Assembly: GCA_958496175.1 (NCBI GenBank)
Contig: OY292274.1
Coordinates: 36,325,482-36,389,481, forward strand
DNA length: 64,000 nt
Direction of reading: 5' to 3'
From: Sisyra terminalis
Taxonomy: Eukaryota; Arthropoda; Insecta; Neuroptera; Sisyridae
A program made the translations under genes and the position numbers. Positions 1-11,639 of this stretch are shown here, one piece after another. The notes beneath the pieces are model-generated. The model was given only the letters and a program-made list of their open reading frames with translations. It was not told the origin of the DNA and ran no database searches. Position 1 is the first letter of the stretch; each line of letters begins with the position of its first letter.

Positions 1-59
1 TTTTATACGTATAATAAAGCAAATTCAGGTAAGAACTTTAGTAATAATACAAACTTATT

Positions 60-140
60 CCTAGAAGAAAACTTGACTTTTACAAAGAAGTATAACTTCT
101 TACGTGCATTTATCCATAAGTACATTCATACCTTTTTTTT
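60..140 (+). repeat. fragment of a dispersed repeat (ACGTGC motif)
   Basis: The stretch around TATAACTTCTTACGTGC and the following ATAAGTACATTCATA recurs at about 39185-39235 and 58780-58850. In the 58.6 kb copy it lies next to the AATGACAGTTGAAAC repeat core described elsewhere in this list, so it is probably the flank of the same interspersed family. No coding content is visible. Confidence 0.5.
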
Positions 141-1086
141 AAATACTTTTCAGATAAATATAAATTTTCTAAAAATCAGAACTATGAAGCATTCTGTTGA
201 AATTGAAACTCTTAATTTTTAATATTTTTATACTGTCGCTACCATTTAGTGAAATAATGCAGGATTTACCATTTTTTTTCTACGATTTTATACAATTGAT
301 TTCAGGTAATTGATTTCGACCAATTCAACACACCTTAACGGTTGATTAAACAATTCTGTTGGACTCAATCCAGCTTGTAGGACATAATGTGGTGACCAAC
401 TGTTAAGATAAATTTGATCTTTATAGAAAATTGAACCTCTTAAATATAACGAAAAATATTTATTGGGAAAATTTCTTATGAGAGGATTAAGGATAATAAT
501 CAATATCCTGGATATAAATTATAATTTTCGTAAACATTTAAACATTTGAAAATGATGTTCTTTTAAAGTAACAGTTAGAAACAAAAGATTGGTTAATAAA
601 TGGTTAGTTTTGAATGTAGGAAAAATGATTGCAATAAAATATTGCAATCATCTTTGATAAATACAATCCAAATAAGCAATTTATTACTGCAATTATTGTA
701 AACCACAAAACAGAGAAAGTTTGTTTTTGCTAAAAAAGACATAATGCCAAAACAAAGAAAAATCTAAGATCTTCCTCGCATTTGAAAATAGTACCTCAGC
801 AATTTGTGAATAAATGAGTATTTTTATATCCAAACGAACTTCTATATAAAATTTTTATTCATAGAAATGTTATACGCAAATAAACTATGATTACTAACTT
901 AAAAAAAAAGTAAATAAATCTTGATGAAAGCAATAAAATAAACGAAAGATTTCACGTAAAATTAAACAAAAACTGAAACTTTCGTTGTTACATAATACTT
1001 GGTATAGGAAATCTACAATAATGTCGTTATTGTGTTCAATGATGCGATACTTGTAGTTTAAGTTAAAAAGGCGCTGAATTGATTCG
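141..1086. other. AT-rich upstream region of the His-rich gene, no gene seen
   Basis: Only short open frames without codon structure are present. It probably contains the promoter and 5' UTR of the downstream secreted-protein gene, but I could not identify a convincing TATA box or initiator, so none is called. Confidence 0.5.
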
Positions 1087-1947
1087 ATGAATGCAGATAA
1101 TTACAGACACTCACGAAAAATGTTTGGCACGACGCCAAATTATAAGGGTTGGGGCGTAATCGCCTTAGTTGTAACAATTGCATTTTGTATAGCAGGTAGT
1201 CCAATTGTTGTAGACGAAGAAACCCACTTAGATTTAGTTCCCGCAGCATCTGGAAAGCATTGGGAAAAAGGTGGTGGATCAGAGCATCATGCGGATCATC
1301 ACAATAAACATGGCAAGAAAGGAGACAAAGGATACAAAGGTATAAGCATTTCTTTAACTAAAATTTTTAACTTATAGTATGAAAGAAAATATCTAAACCA
1401 ATTTTTCCTAGGTCATCATGATCATTACAAAGGAGCCAAAGGACACCACGACAAAGAAGGCCATAAGGGACATTACAGTGATCATGGTGGACACAAAAAG
1501 AAACATCACCACGATGATGGCTATCATGCTGAACATCATAAAGGAGAAAAAGGTGAAAAAGGACATAAATTTGCTGAAAAAGGGAGCTACAAAAAAGGAC
1601 ATAGCACCAAAGGAGGACACGAAATTCACAAACTAGACGAGTTCAAAAAGTTAAAACATTTCTACGACGAAGATCATGACGAAGGCCATCATGCCAAACA
1701 TGGTGGATATCATCACGATCACCATGCACATAAAGGAGGATCTCATAAAGGTGGCCATCATAAGTCAGGGTATCATGAAGATCACCATGGCAAAAAAGGC
1801 AAAAAGGAACACGGTTCACATTACCACGATGAAAAGGGACATAAAAAAGCTGGAGGACACGATGAACACTACGGACATGACGAACATTACGGAAAGAAGG
1901 GAGGCCATGAAGACCATAAGAAATGGGGATTCAAAAAGGGACATTAG
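1087..1947 (+). CDS. secreted His/Lys/Gly-rich protein, two exons (intron 1340-1411)
   Basis: Exon 1 is 1087-1339 and exon 2 is 1412-1947. The intron starts GTATAAG and ends TTTTCCTAG, phase 1, and joins the frame to give 262 residues ending at TAG. Residues 21-39 (GWGVIALVVTIAFCIAGSP) are a hydrophobic core followed by a plausible signal-peptidase site. Met12 has a better start context (AAAATG) and would give a more ordinary signal peptide of about 27 residues, so the true start may be 1120. After residue 50 the protein is built from loosely repeated units of the type GHH-x-H-x-KG, rich in His, Lys, Gly, Asp and Glu, with no cysteines or folded domain visible. Insects have several families of such His-rich secreted proteins (cuticle-associated or metal-binding roles have been suggested); assignment to one is inference. 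Other open frames over exon 2 are compositional shadows. Confidence 0.85.
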
Positions 1948-1986
1948 TTGATTGATGTTATGTTAAACGTTGTTTTATGCTGTTTC

Positions 1987-1992
1987 AATAAA
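1987..1992 (+). terminator. polyadenylation signal of the His-rich gene
   Basis: AATAAA lies 40 bp after the TAG stop, followed by a short AT-rich stretch and GT-rich sequence. Its position fits a short 3' UTR. Confidence 0.7.
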
Positions 1993-3573
1993 AAAATTCA
2001 TAACTAATTGTTCTTATTCACCTTGTGACCCACAAATGAACTATTCACACGTGTAAGTAAATAATGTTTTTCTTGAAAGTTTTTTTCGAAAAGTAAGTAC
2101 TAAATTCCATTTTAACTTACAATAAATGCTCTTGTCAAGACGTTTAACATTTTTGTATTAACAAAGAAAAGTAAGTACTTTTCATTTAATATTTTCTTAA
2201 AATATTTATATTTGCGGTGAAACAAAGTTTAAAGCATTACTCTTCAAAACATTGAACAATGGAAATTGAAATATTGAAGTTTAAACATTTGGCACAAGTC
2301 CCTTTTAAAGATGTCAATATCAGGCAATGTTGCATTTTCTTCTTTGTTTTTGATTTAATTCGCGATTTTTTTGTTAATTCAATTCAAATATTATAGGTAT
2401 AGTTTTCTCTTTTGTTGCTAAATTTTCATGATGGATCAATTTATTCGCGAATAAAATAAAAACCAAGTAGAAAATACAACGATGCCCAGATATTGACGTC
2501 CCTAAAAAGAACATGAGCCAAACATTTATTTAAGATTTCAAAAATTGAAAACTAAGCTGAAAAAAGAAATTGAAATAGGAGTTTACCATTTAATCCATAG
2601 GTCATGAAAAATTACTTAATTCCTTTCAAAAAAAAAGACAATAAATTAGGTTTTTGATTTTTCAAATATTTATTTTTTCTAATATTTATGTGAGGTTGAT
2701 TCATCTTGTATAATTTTTAAATCAAATGCAACGTCCTTTTAAAAAAAATATGAAAAAGTTTTTAAAATATCATTGCTATTAATTTTTCTTATTAACTTTG
2801 CACACTCGTTTATTGTGTATTACATAAAAGTGGGGTTTATCTAAAATATTCGCTTTCTAGTTTTAAGACCATAAAATAAAGTAAGAATAAATAAATTATT
2901 GCACTCTACTTGATATGAAAACTGCAAAAAGTTATTATTTCTTTATAATACATATAGTACAGGTGACATAAAGTATACCTAAGTAGACATCATAGTAGGA
3001 TTTCCTCAAATCTGAATGAAGATTTATGTTAAGGGTTATTAATATTTTAAAACGCTAGCACTTTATTAAAATTTAATCACAAAATTATTTTTTTAATAAT
3101 CATACTTCAAATAATCACTTGGTAAGTCATCTTTTGGAATCGCTTCAATTGTTGCCAAAATAATGACTGATTGACACCACTGAGGGTTAAAACGAATGAG
3201 TTATACACCTACGAATAAGTAATTTTTTTGTTTCTGCAAAATCCGTCTAGACTGCATTGGTCTTAATGAGTTAATATCTTAAAATTAAATATTTCTAGAT
3301 ACATTTTGTTTCACTTAGAAAGCTACAACATATTGCTCTATCTCACTCAGACATTTTCCTGTATACTCATGGTATTAAATAAATCACGATAGCTACAACC
3401 ACGGAGTACAGTCACAATTAATCCGAACGTAATGTTAAAAATGGCATCTATTTGAGATTCAGTACCAGTAGAGTTTGCTACTCTTCAAAAAGCACGTTTT
3501 TGAATCATTATGCGGAAAGTTTAGCCGCTGGTAAACAATAGTGAGTTTCAATCTTCTACATGATGGAAAATGC
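1993..3573. other. AT-rich intergenic DNA, no gene seen
   Basis: No frame of coding character, RNA gene or clear element end was found. Composition becomes less AT-rich after about 3120, near the small inverted-repeat element at 3574. Confidence 0.5.
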
Positions 3574-3704
3574 GTCAAGATGTGGCACCCCCACAAGAGT
3601 GTCTGGTGTACTAACTTATATAACCTTAGTTACCTTACAGAAAGTACATAGTTTCGGTTTAAATTAGTCCTACAAACACACTAATGGCGGCGCCATATCT
3701 TGAC
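3574..3704. mobile_element. small inverted-repeat element (MITE-like)
   Basis: The left end GTCAAGATGTGGCACC and the reverse complement of the right end, GTCAAGATATGGCGCC, match with few differences and bracket 131 bp without coding sequence. A target duplication is not clear, so the superfamily is not assigned. Confidence 0.45.
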
Positions 3705-5560
3705 ATATTTCCTACAATGCATTGCAAGATAGGAATACCTTCTTAAAACCTTACGTACGTTTTGAATATTTGCACTGCTAGTTTCAGAAAAGAGATCTAT
3801 GATCTGAGTCTGTTATTAAGTTCATAAATATTGTGAAAAACCTTTACTCTTCGGACTCATTCTATCTATACTCTGTGGCTACAGGACTACACTACTAGTA
3901 GCAAACTAAAGAAAGTGAACTTTATGTGCTTGACTGGAGAATACAGAAAGTTCCATAATCAAATTATTGCAGAATCAAATTATTCTATGTTGAAAAAACA
4001 TGGATGTTTTTAAGCGATTTGATGATAAATACCGATGCAGGGATTTAATATTTTTACATAGAACAAAAACATCGATGTATTTTTTAAGTGGACACCCCTA
4101 ATTAGTGTATACATACACGTACGTGAATGTTAACGGGTACATAAACTTTATATTTTTTCATTTTTGAATTCTCTAGAAACGAGATTATAAATATTTTTAA
4201 TTTTAATATGGAAACTAATAATTAAGAGAAACATCTATTTATATCTATTTATAATGACATTATTTACCAAAAAAGTAGTCTTTGTTGATAAAATCATTAA
4301 ATCAATAGAAGTCAAATCAATAATTTAATCAATCAATAACAATTAAAACGAGTATAAATTAAGAACAAAATCCGCATATTTTCGGTGTTCAGGAAAAAAA
4401 TACCAAGTCTTAACTACTATTTTACCAACTATTTTAAAGATTTTTTTTTCACTTTACTACATTAGGGACCAGTATTTTCACTCATGGATAGCAATATTTT
4501 ATGTCGTATAGCGAAGAGTAAAAATTTCAAATATTTTTTTATGATATTTTATTCAACTCACAAAATTTAAATAATACATTTTTTTTAATTATAAAAGGAA
4601 TGCTTTTATTGGTTCTTGTCACATTTCAATAATGGGTATTTTTTGAGCTTAGAAGCCTAAAAATTTTCTTAGAAAGAAAATTTTCAAAGTTTCATATCCA
4701 ATGTTTGTCAACCTGTTAAGCAGTTGGAGATTTAACACATGTTAAATATTTATTTGAACATAAATTAACTTACATATGTTATACTTCGTTGTTTGTCTAA
4801 ATTATTTTATTAATGAATAATTTTTGTATAACTATGACATAATATTATAATTGTTGTGTTTCATTTTCATTAAGTGTTCATTAAATTTAAAGTGCAGTTT
4901 AAAGTTTGAATTGCCTTAAAAATAATGTAATTATCATGTCATTCAGTTATACCACTTAATTACAATTCAGAAAATTAAAAAAAGTACTTAATTTTTTAAC
5001 ACACTAATATTTTGTTTTTGTTAATTAATATATTTAATTTTCTATATTTAAGCATCGTTATAGCTAAAAGTGGTTTCCTCAAAAATAAATATGCAAAAAT
5101 TGTTGCAAAATCGAAATTGTAAGTTTCGTTAACAGATGTAAAGATAAAAACGAGGGTTAAGGCTTAAAATAAACAACGTTAAATAACTATTTGATTTTTA
5201 CTTTACAATTTGACAAGTTTTAGCAGGTATTAATTTTGTGAATCTTAATTATATTTAATATTTCTAAGTTTAATTTTTCATTTATTCTATTTGTTCTACT
5301 TTTTTACAAAAACGATTTAATATAATATTAACAAATAGTTTTAAATTCAATATCAAAAGACATTACAAAATGTCGACTTAAAAATGTGTATTTCATCAAT
5401 AAGTCGCTTTGATTTTGGTAATCGTTTAAATCTCAACTCTTTTATCGACGAAATTGACCATCTCGAACGTAGTTTACGATAAACTTTGCATCTTTCGTAC
5501 CTTTATGTTTTAATGATAAATACAAAATAACTTGTTAAAAGTTATTTTATTCTTTGCCAT
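3705..5560. other. intergenic DNA, no gene seen
   Basis: Very AT-rich. A direct repeat of roughly 25 bp (ACATGGATGTTTTTAAGCG and ACATCGATGTATTTTTTAAG) occurs near 4000 and 4070. Nothing else could be supported. Confidence 0.45.
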
Positions 5561-6290
5561 TTTTAAAAGATCGAAAGCACCGAAAGCTGAAGCTTTTGGT
5601 TTGGTTGGCTCGTAATGATGATATTTTAAGGGGTCTCTCCCGTGAGATGGTTTTTTAAAATTTGAAGAATCGCTATATAAATACAGTCGTTACAAAAATA
5701 CAGAAGTTGGTATAATTGTAAACGTACTAGAAACTTTAAACGCATTTTTCTCAAAATTGTGTTTTTCAAATTTTCCTCCATCATATCTCGAGAATTGTTC
5801 AATCGATTAGCTTCAAATTTATAGGGTTGACTCAAAACATAAAGCCACATAGAATGATTTAAAATCATCGAATAGTTCTGAATATTTATAATGTTTTTAT
5901 AACAAAAACATAACGAAAAAAATACGTAGTTTTGCAGCTTTATCTTCAGAAATCTGTGAGAAATCCAATTTCCGATATTGTTAATTGATTCAAGTACACT
6001 CTATGCTTTTGAGCTTACAGATTAAAGAGCCGTTTTTACTTGAGCCAAACTAATTAGCCGAAATCGTGGATACAAGGAGGGTTCATTTTTTGGGACATTT
6101 TTTGGTTCATTTTTTCATTTTTCGAAGCGCCATAAGTTAATTTCTATTGGAGATTTTTGACTAAAAATTTACGTACAAACGTTTTAAATAACCCTTAATA
6201 CGTTATAGAAATTTGAGGTTTTATCTTTTCATTTTTTCACACAAAAAAAATCCAAAAATACTTAAAAAACAGGCCATCACACAGAAGAAT
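5561..6290. repeat. probable old interspersed repeat, family not recognised
   Basis: Phrases such as CATATCTCGAGAATTGTTC and CGCCATAAGTTAATTTC, and the more even composition, resemble degraded dispersed repeats rather than gene sequence. A minus-strand open frame at 5626-5868 has no domain or composition suggesting a protein. No second copy was found in this window, so the call is tentative. Confidence 0.3.
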
Positions 6291-6488
6291 CTCCGTCATT
6301 GACGAACACATATATTCTGCCAGACATATATTCACAGACGAGGATTGCTTGGCAATCGAAATACAAGTCTGGGCAATATACCGTATAAATACATTTGTTT
6401 GAACATTGGGCCAATATTTGTGTAAGTATTTTATTTTTAGTAAATATTATTTATGCAATATTGCATAAATGCAGACTGCAATATAAAG

Positions 6489-6540
6489 CAAGGGTGGGCA
6501 AACGGTCAATCGTGAACGGGTTGAGAGCCGATCGCAGGCG
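6489..6540. mobile_element. possible hAT-type terminus (single end)
   Basis: CAAGGGTGGGCAAACGG resembles the terminal inverted repeat of hAT transposons. I could not find the opposite end downstream, so this may be a truncated or highly decayed element. Confidence 0.3.
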
Positions 6541-7122
6541 TTTTAAATAATATTTTAGGTAAATTTCAATTTTTTTAATTGAAAATGTGTACTAAAAAGC
6601 AGACAATGAAAATAGTATTTACAATTAAACACTCATCTATTCTACAACGGATATTACAAATTCCCAAATAGCACTGCTAATACTTCCTTCAACTCACTTT
6701 TTCTTTAAATTTGTATTTGTTTTTAATTTAACCCATTTTTCGAGGTAGATCGCACATAAATAAGTAAAATTATTGTCGATCATACCAGCATTAAGATTGA
6801 TATATTCGAATAATATTTCAACACTTATTTGAATATTACTTAATATATCGATAACAACTTTTTAAAGAAACATCAAGTTTTTACTTTTTTATTTTATTTA
6901 ATTCGTTATTTCCAAGTTATCATTCAGTTATATCAAGTTATCATCATTAAGTTAGAAAAACTTATCTATAAAAGTTTCATTTTCAAATGACTATAAGTGT
7001 CACTTAAATTATAAATTTCTTTTGAATATTATAAACATTGATGAATATTTTACTATTTCAGAGTCACAGTAAATGAATAATGAATTATTATTTAAATATT
7101 TTTTTTTTTAATTTTAATAGAG

Positions 7123-7200
7123 TAAAATAACACCTGACGATGACAGCTAACAGCTATTGAAACATATTATGAAAAGAATAAAGAAAATTGAGTCATACCG
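7123..7200 (+). repeat. dispersed repeat copy 1 (CACCTGACGATGACA motif)
   Basis: Shares CACCTGACGATGACA, then GTTGAAAC and ATTGAGTCAT, with 11265-11360; part of it recurs in reverse at 51685-51755. The motif resembles the 3' region of an interspersed element, but the family is not identified. Confidence 0.6.
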
Positions 7201-7297
7201 CATACGAAATAAATAATAATTCATTAATAGTTCTTTCTGTTTTTCTCATAGTTTTTCTTAAACATTGTACTTTTGTCGTTTAAAAACAAAATAATAC

Positions 7298-7555
7298 CTT
7301 TCTTGGAGCTCCTTTTTCATCTGGAAGTCCTAACTGTAAATCTCCAATTCCCAAAAGACAATCGTCACAACGACATAAATCCCCGCTGGCAGTAGAGCTC
7401 ATTGATGCTGATGAATCCATCGAATCGGTTCGCATTAAAACACCTCGAGCAGCCTCTTCCATTTTGGCAACCAGCAGTGTTTCCATCAAAGAACGATGAG
7501 TTCTTGCACCCGGAAGCACTGGGGGCGGCGTCGCAGCCCCAACATCGGAGGCCAT
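7298..7555 (-). CDS. first coding exon of an unrecognised gene (86 codons, continues outside)
   Basis: Reading leftwards, ATG at 7555 sits in a strong insect start context (GTGAAAATGGCC), and an in-frame TAA lies just upstream at about 7640. The frame runs 86 codons to a donor AAG|GTATTA, phase 0. The peptide begins MASDVGAATPPPVLPGARTH, has a Met/Leu/Ala-rich helical stretch (residues 24-40), a Ser-rich segment (43-57) and a cysteine cluster LCRCDDCLLGIGDL (60-73). The cysteine cluster and the high GC content against AT-rich flanks argue for real coding sequence. I do not recognise the family. Downstream exons would lie to the left, but none was identified. Its donor phase matches that of the large exon at 54533-56181, so both could feed the same downstream exon; this is inference. 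Confidence 0.7.
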
Positions 7556-7654
7556 TTTCACTGCCTCCGTAACACCGACTTGATCACGAAAGTTATCCAG
7601 ATTTATCAACAGTTTATCAACAAAACACAAACCTTTCACTTATAGCACTTTACA

Positions 7655-7661
7655 TTATATA
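7655..7661 (-). promoter_or_regulatory. candidate TATA box for the 7298-7555 exon
   Basis: TATATAA on the minus strand lies about 100 bp upstream of the ATG, which would put transcription start near 7625-7632 and give a 5' UTR of about 70-80 bases. No polypyrimidine-AG acceptor is visible at this spot, which favours a promoter over an intron. TATA-like words are common in such AT-rich DNA, so support is moderate. Confidence 0.4.
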
Positions 7662-7804
7662 GAAACACGGAGCTGTATTTTTTTTAAATTTGCTTATATT
7701 TTTTTAGTTACATCTCAAATGGTTGGTTTCATTTATTTCAAAGTGCCTAAATCAATAAGCTCTCATGAAAGGAGTTTTTATTTTAATTTAGTTTTTATCA
7801 TTAT

Positions 7805-8405
7805 ACCTAATGCACCTGATCTAAAAATAATTTTAAAATGTTCTTAACTAATATCAAATCATAATATAGCTGTTAATTTTTAAACTTTACTTGATAAAAT
7901 TTAAGAAATATTCATTTAAAATTAAAAAAAATCATTAAATTCATAATGCCTAAAACGATCTCCGATTGGCTAGGCAGTAAATTGATATCACAATCCGAAA
8001 CATCAAAATTCCATAGAAGTTTTCCTATGGCAAATGTACTGAAATATAAAGGGAAAAGTAATTTAAATCTTTTAAACATTATGTTAATGATTAAAACCAT
8101 TTACAATCTACCAAACCTCAATTCCTAAGGATTTTTTTTAGTAATTTTTAGGGTGTAAAAATATTTTCCAAGGTGAAAAATTGTGAAAAATGTCAAAAAT
8201 TGTGTAAATTATTATTGTTTCCATGGTAATCGCTCAATACTATGCGTACTGTGACGTCACAGAAGAGCCATAAGCGCACCAATCGTTTTCGAAATTTAAT
8301 TTGCTCATTAAAATTATTTTTTTTCTGCCAGAACAAAAGCGTTTCATAACTAAAAATTGGTTTTTCCTCATATTAATAATGTCCTTTATCATCGAAAAAA
8401 ATATG
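7805..8405 (-). mobile_element. CRE-bearing repeat, copy A
   Basis: This roughly 600-bp block is the reverse complement of the block at 17575-18230 and of the block at 62395-63512. Shared landmarks in element orientation are ATCGATAAAGGAC at the start, a palindromic GTGACGTCAC in the first half, and a terminal ATGTGCAT flanked by AGACC/GGTCT-like arms. No protein is encoded: it is probably a non-autonomous element. It ends about 150 bp upstream of the TATA-like box of the minus-strand first exon, with its CRE-type palindrome at 8252-8259. Confidence 0.7.
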
Positions 8406-8886
8406 CATATTATATTTTAAAGTATACTTTTTATACTGTACTTTATTCATCCTCACGACTACTTCAAATTATCAACTAACAAAAATTGAATGCCATCCAT
8501 TGGATTTATTCTAGTTGGTAATTAAAAAAGCAAAAAAACTAGATTTCTTGTATTTCATTATGTTTTTTTTTTCATTCTTAGAACTTTGAGTATCTTACTT
8601 TGAACAACTGTCAAGCTTGTTTAATCAACACTACTATATCTATAGACTCGATTTTGAACGTAATTAAACCTAAGATATTTAATTTGGTTTCCTGTTAATA
8701 TTTTAAACATGTTTTGACTTTAAAAACAATTATATATCTCATAAAAGAATCAAATATATCATGAGTAAAACGCAAAGGTAACGCAATGAAATAAAATTTA
8801 TATGCTTAATTATAATTTGAAGTATCAAAAACTGAAGACTTGATTCCCTTAAACATTTTTTTTTCAATAAAGCAATAATCATTAAT

Positions 8887-9752
8887 AGATTTAGTACATA
8901 AAAAAGGGCCGTTCAGAAAACCCAGCAGTCTATCAACCACCTATCTTCCTGGTTCAGTAGATGGAAAATTCTCATAAATCCATCTAAAAGCGTCGCAAAA
9001 ATTTTCTCTCTAAGACGTTTCTCCAACCAATTGGAGCCTATCGTGTTGGATCACATGGAAATTCCGTGGTGTGAGAAAAAAATGTCTGTTAAATATCTGG
9101 GTATACTTCTGGACTCGAAATTAACCTGGCAAAACCACATCTCAAATAAAATCAGAGAAGCCAACACTCGACTCATCCAACTATACCCACTTATCAACAG
9201 AAGGTCTCGTCTAAGTATGGAATGTTCACTGATGATATACAAATCAGTCATTAGACCACTTCTCACATACTCTTGCGCAGTCTGGCTTCCATCCTCAAAG
9301 AAAAATCATAATGAGCTACAGGTGTTCCAAAATAGAGTCTTGAGGATTATCACCAAAGCTCCATGGTATGTGAGAAACAACCAAATCCATCATGAAATGA
9401 GCGTTCCATACTTGAAAGACTTTCTAACCGCACTCACAAGGAACTTCCTTAACGGCCTAGAAAATTGTCCTAGTGCAGTAGAACTAGGCTTGGGAGAAAC
9501 CATAAAACATAGAAGGCTGAAGCGGAAACTACCACAAGAGCTCCAAGAAGTAGTAGATGTTTGACCACAAGACCAAAAACCAAACAACAAATAAAAAATA
9601 CAAAAGACAGAGGAATGAAGTTCGACTCCTCCAGCTACTGAAACGCCGCTAAAGACCAATTGCCCGACATCACCACCATGATATAGCGACACACCGCTGA
9701 ACTGGTGCAAAATACACAAAAGTCCACAAAAAAAAAAAAGATTTAGTACATA
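8887..9752 (+). mobile_element. 5'-truncated jockey-type LINE with target duplication
   Basis: AGATTTAGTACATA occurs at 8887-8900 and again at 9739-9752, a perfect 14-bp target-site duplication. Between them is the C-terminal part of a reverse-transcriptase frame, a short 3' UTR and a run of 12 or so A residues just before the right duplication. The start inside the ORF with an intact poly(A) end is the hallmark of incomplete target-primed reverse transcription. The perfect duplication suggests a fairly recent insertion. Confidence 0.9.
8902..9564 (+). pseudogene. LINE ORF2 C-terminal fragment (reverse transcriptase thumb and beyond)
   Basis: An open frame of 221 codons to TGA with no interruption. 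It carries the jockey-clade segment after the catalytic core: a WFSRWKILINPSKS-like stretch, VKYLGILLDSKLTW, the YKSVIRPLLTYSCAVW block and the APWYVRN block near the end. The catalytic FADD core and the endonuclease domain are absent because the copy is 5'-truncated. The fragment has no start of its own and is not expected to be functional. An overlapping minus-strand frame is a shadow. Confidence 0.88.
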
Positions 9753-11262
9753 GATTAAGGTATATCTCGATATAAGCTTAAGTAAATTGAAAAATAAGAA
9801 TTGTTGGCTTCCGCGAATTTGATAAATTACCTAAAAAGTTAACAGTGTGTAATGAACGTGTCTATGGCAGATTCGATATAGTGAGTAATATATAATTTGC
9901 AAATACCTAAATTTTAAGTGAAGTTCCATTGAATTTAGCCATTACTTACATTGGTATTTTAACTTTCTTGAAAATTGTAAATAAGACCAATATTTTTCAA
10001 ATTTGTTAGCCGATAGGCCTAGATTCAGTTGAACATATCCTATAATTAAGAAATAAAAAACTTCTGAGAAAAAGATTAATATTCAGTATACATATTATAA
10101 TTAAATATTTTCTAGAGGTTCAATTTAGTAACTCACTTAATAGATTCTTTTCAATTTGAAACCATCATTGATGGTTAATGGTTATTTCTCAGGATAAGTA
10201 GTTCAATTATACCACAAACCAATATCATGTTGCGTGTAACGTTAATATTTAACACAAATAATATAATTCAAATAGCTTCTATAAAATTAAATGAAAAAAA
10301 TACATGTAAATTTGAAAACTAAACAAACCAAACAATATCATTTAAATGATTTTTAACAAGATAATTGGTATGTTTGACGTCAACGCTTAAAATTAAAAAT
10401 CCAGAAGACTATAATAGTAATGAATTTATGAACGATTCAGTCGGGTTTTTAGGTCAAAAAAAAATTTTCTCAACATTAAATTTTCTTGTCTGAAATTGTA
10501 TATTTGTAGATTGTTTCAATCGTGGTCAACAACTTTTCTATCCACGTATTCCCTCTAGCTGTCTACCGATAATGAAGTTATTAGCGATCCTCTCTAATCA
10601 ATCATTAATAAAGTTGGTGTGTTCTTACCCAGTTCTCATTTAATTGTTTAGAGAAAAACACTTCTTATTACATATTTTAGCCGGAGGCCTCTATTTTATG
10701 TTGTGTATATGGTGCGTTCTCTCGCACAATGTGTACAAGAGTGTGTCTGAATTGATATTAGTGGAAAGCATTTGGAAAATAACGACTTAAGTATGTTTCT
10801 ATAGATACAATTATTACAGTTAATATATCGGACAGTTTTTATACAAGATAATTAACGATCTGACAAACGAGGCGAAGAATGAATTACATTAATGCGAAAA
10901 TTGAACATTGAAAAATTGATGATTTTAACAGCAACTTGAAGATGTTTGCCAAAAACAACAATTTACATTTTCAGTCGAGGAAGGAAACACTCAAGATACT
11001 CACCAAAATACATAAATATTTGGTAAAATCTGATGATTTAAAAATAATATATTTTCGTCGATGTAGATATAACAAGAAGCAGCTGCGTTGTCTGCCTTAT
11101 TTGTGTGTTCGAAACAACTTTTGGAAATGTTTATTCCAAGTTTCATTGGTAGGTACAATTTTCAAGATTTTAATAAGTTTTCCAACTTCTGTTTGTTTGA
11201 TTGCCAAAAATCAATTTAGAAATGTAACATTGATAAAATATGATTATTATTATGAAAAATAA
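9753..11262. other. AT-rich DNA, no gene supported
   Basis: A plus-strand open frame at 10936-11262 (108 codons) has a Lys/Asn/Phe-rich composition expected of AT-rich DNA and no recognisable motif. It ends exactly where the CACCTGACGATGACA repeat begins, so it might be a remnant of that element's coding part, but this cannot be shown. Confidence 0.4.
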
Positions 11263-11264
11263 AA

Positions 11265-11362
11265 TAACACCTGACGATGACAACTAGCAGCTGTTGAAAC
11301 GCGTTATGAGTAGTTTAAAAAGTAGTTTTTTTGGTTAGTAATAAAAATTGAGTCATAAGACA
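11265..11362 (+). repeat. dispersed repeat copy 2 (CACCTGACGATGACA motif)
   Basis: Same orientation as the copy at 7123-7200 and nearly identical over CACCTGACGATGACA, GTTGAAACGCG and ATTGAGTCATA. The segment AGCAGCTGTTGAAACGCG contains a small palindrome (CAGCTG). Confidence 0.6.
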
Positions 11363-11639
11363 AATGATAAATCATTAACAATTTAGAAATACTAACCCAA
11401 ATTATTTTAATTCACCTAATCAATTAGTATATCTACTATTATAAAATACGGCTTAGTCACCAAAAAATTCTTTGTACTAAAAATTTGTATTTTTTTCAAA
11501 TAATTTAAATACACAAAGTTAAGCTATCAAAATAATGGACGGTAAGCTCTGTGGGATGGGGCAATCACCAAGATTTGGAATTTTTAAACTTTTCTCTCAA
11601 AAGCTTCTAAATTTGCTGACCTTGTGGCTATAGTAAATA

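Noticed and set aside
1408..1951. Several frames overlapping exon 2 of the His-rich gene, on both strands
   Set aside because: They are antisense or out-of-frame readings of the repetitive His/Lys/Gly codons; the spliced frame explains the region.
7556..7639. Upstream extension of the first exon frame (28 codons)
   Set aside because: No in-frame ATG, an in-frame TAA just upstream, and no acceptor; more likely 5' UTR.
9390..9719. Minus-strand 109-codon frame
   Set aside because: Antisense of the LINE fragment and its 3' UTR.
10936..11262. 108-codon plus-strand open frame
   Set aside because: Composition matches translated AT-rich filler, there are no motifs or start context, and it ends at a repeat boundary.
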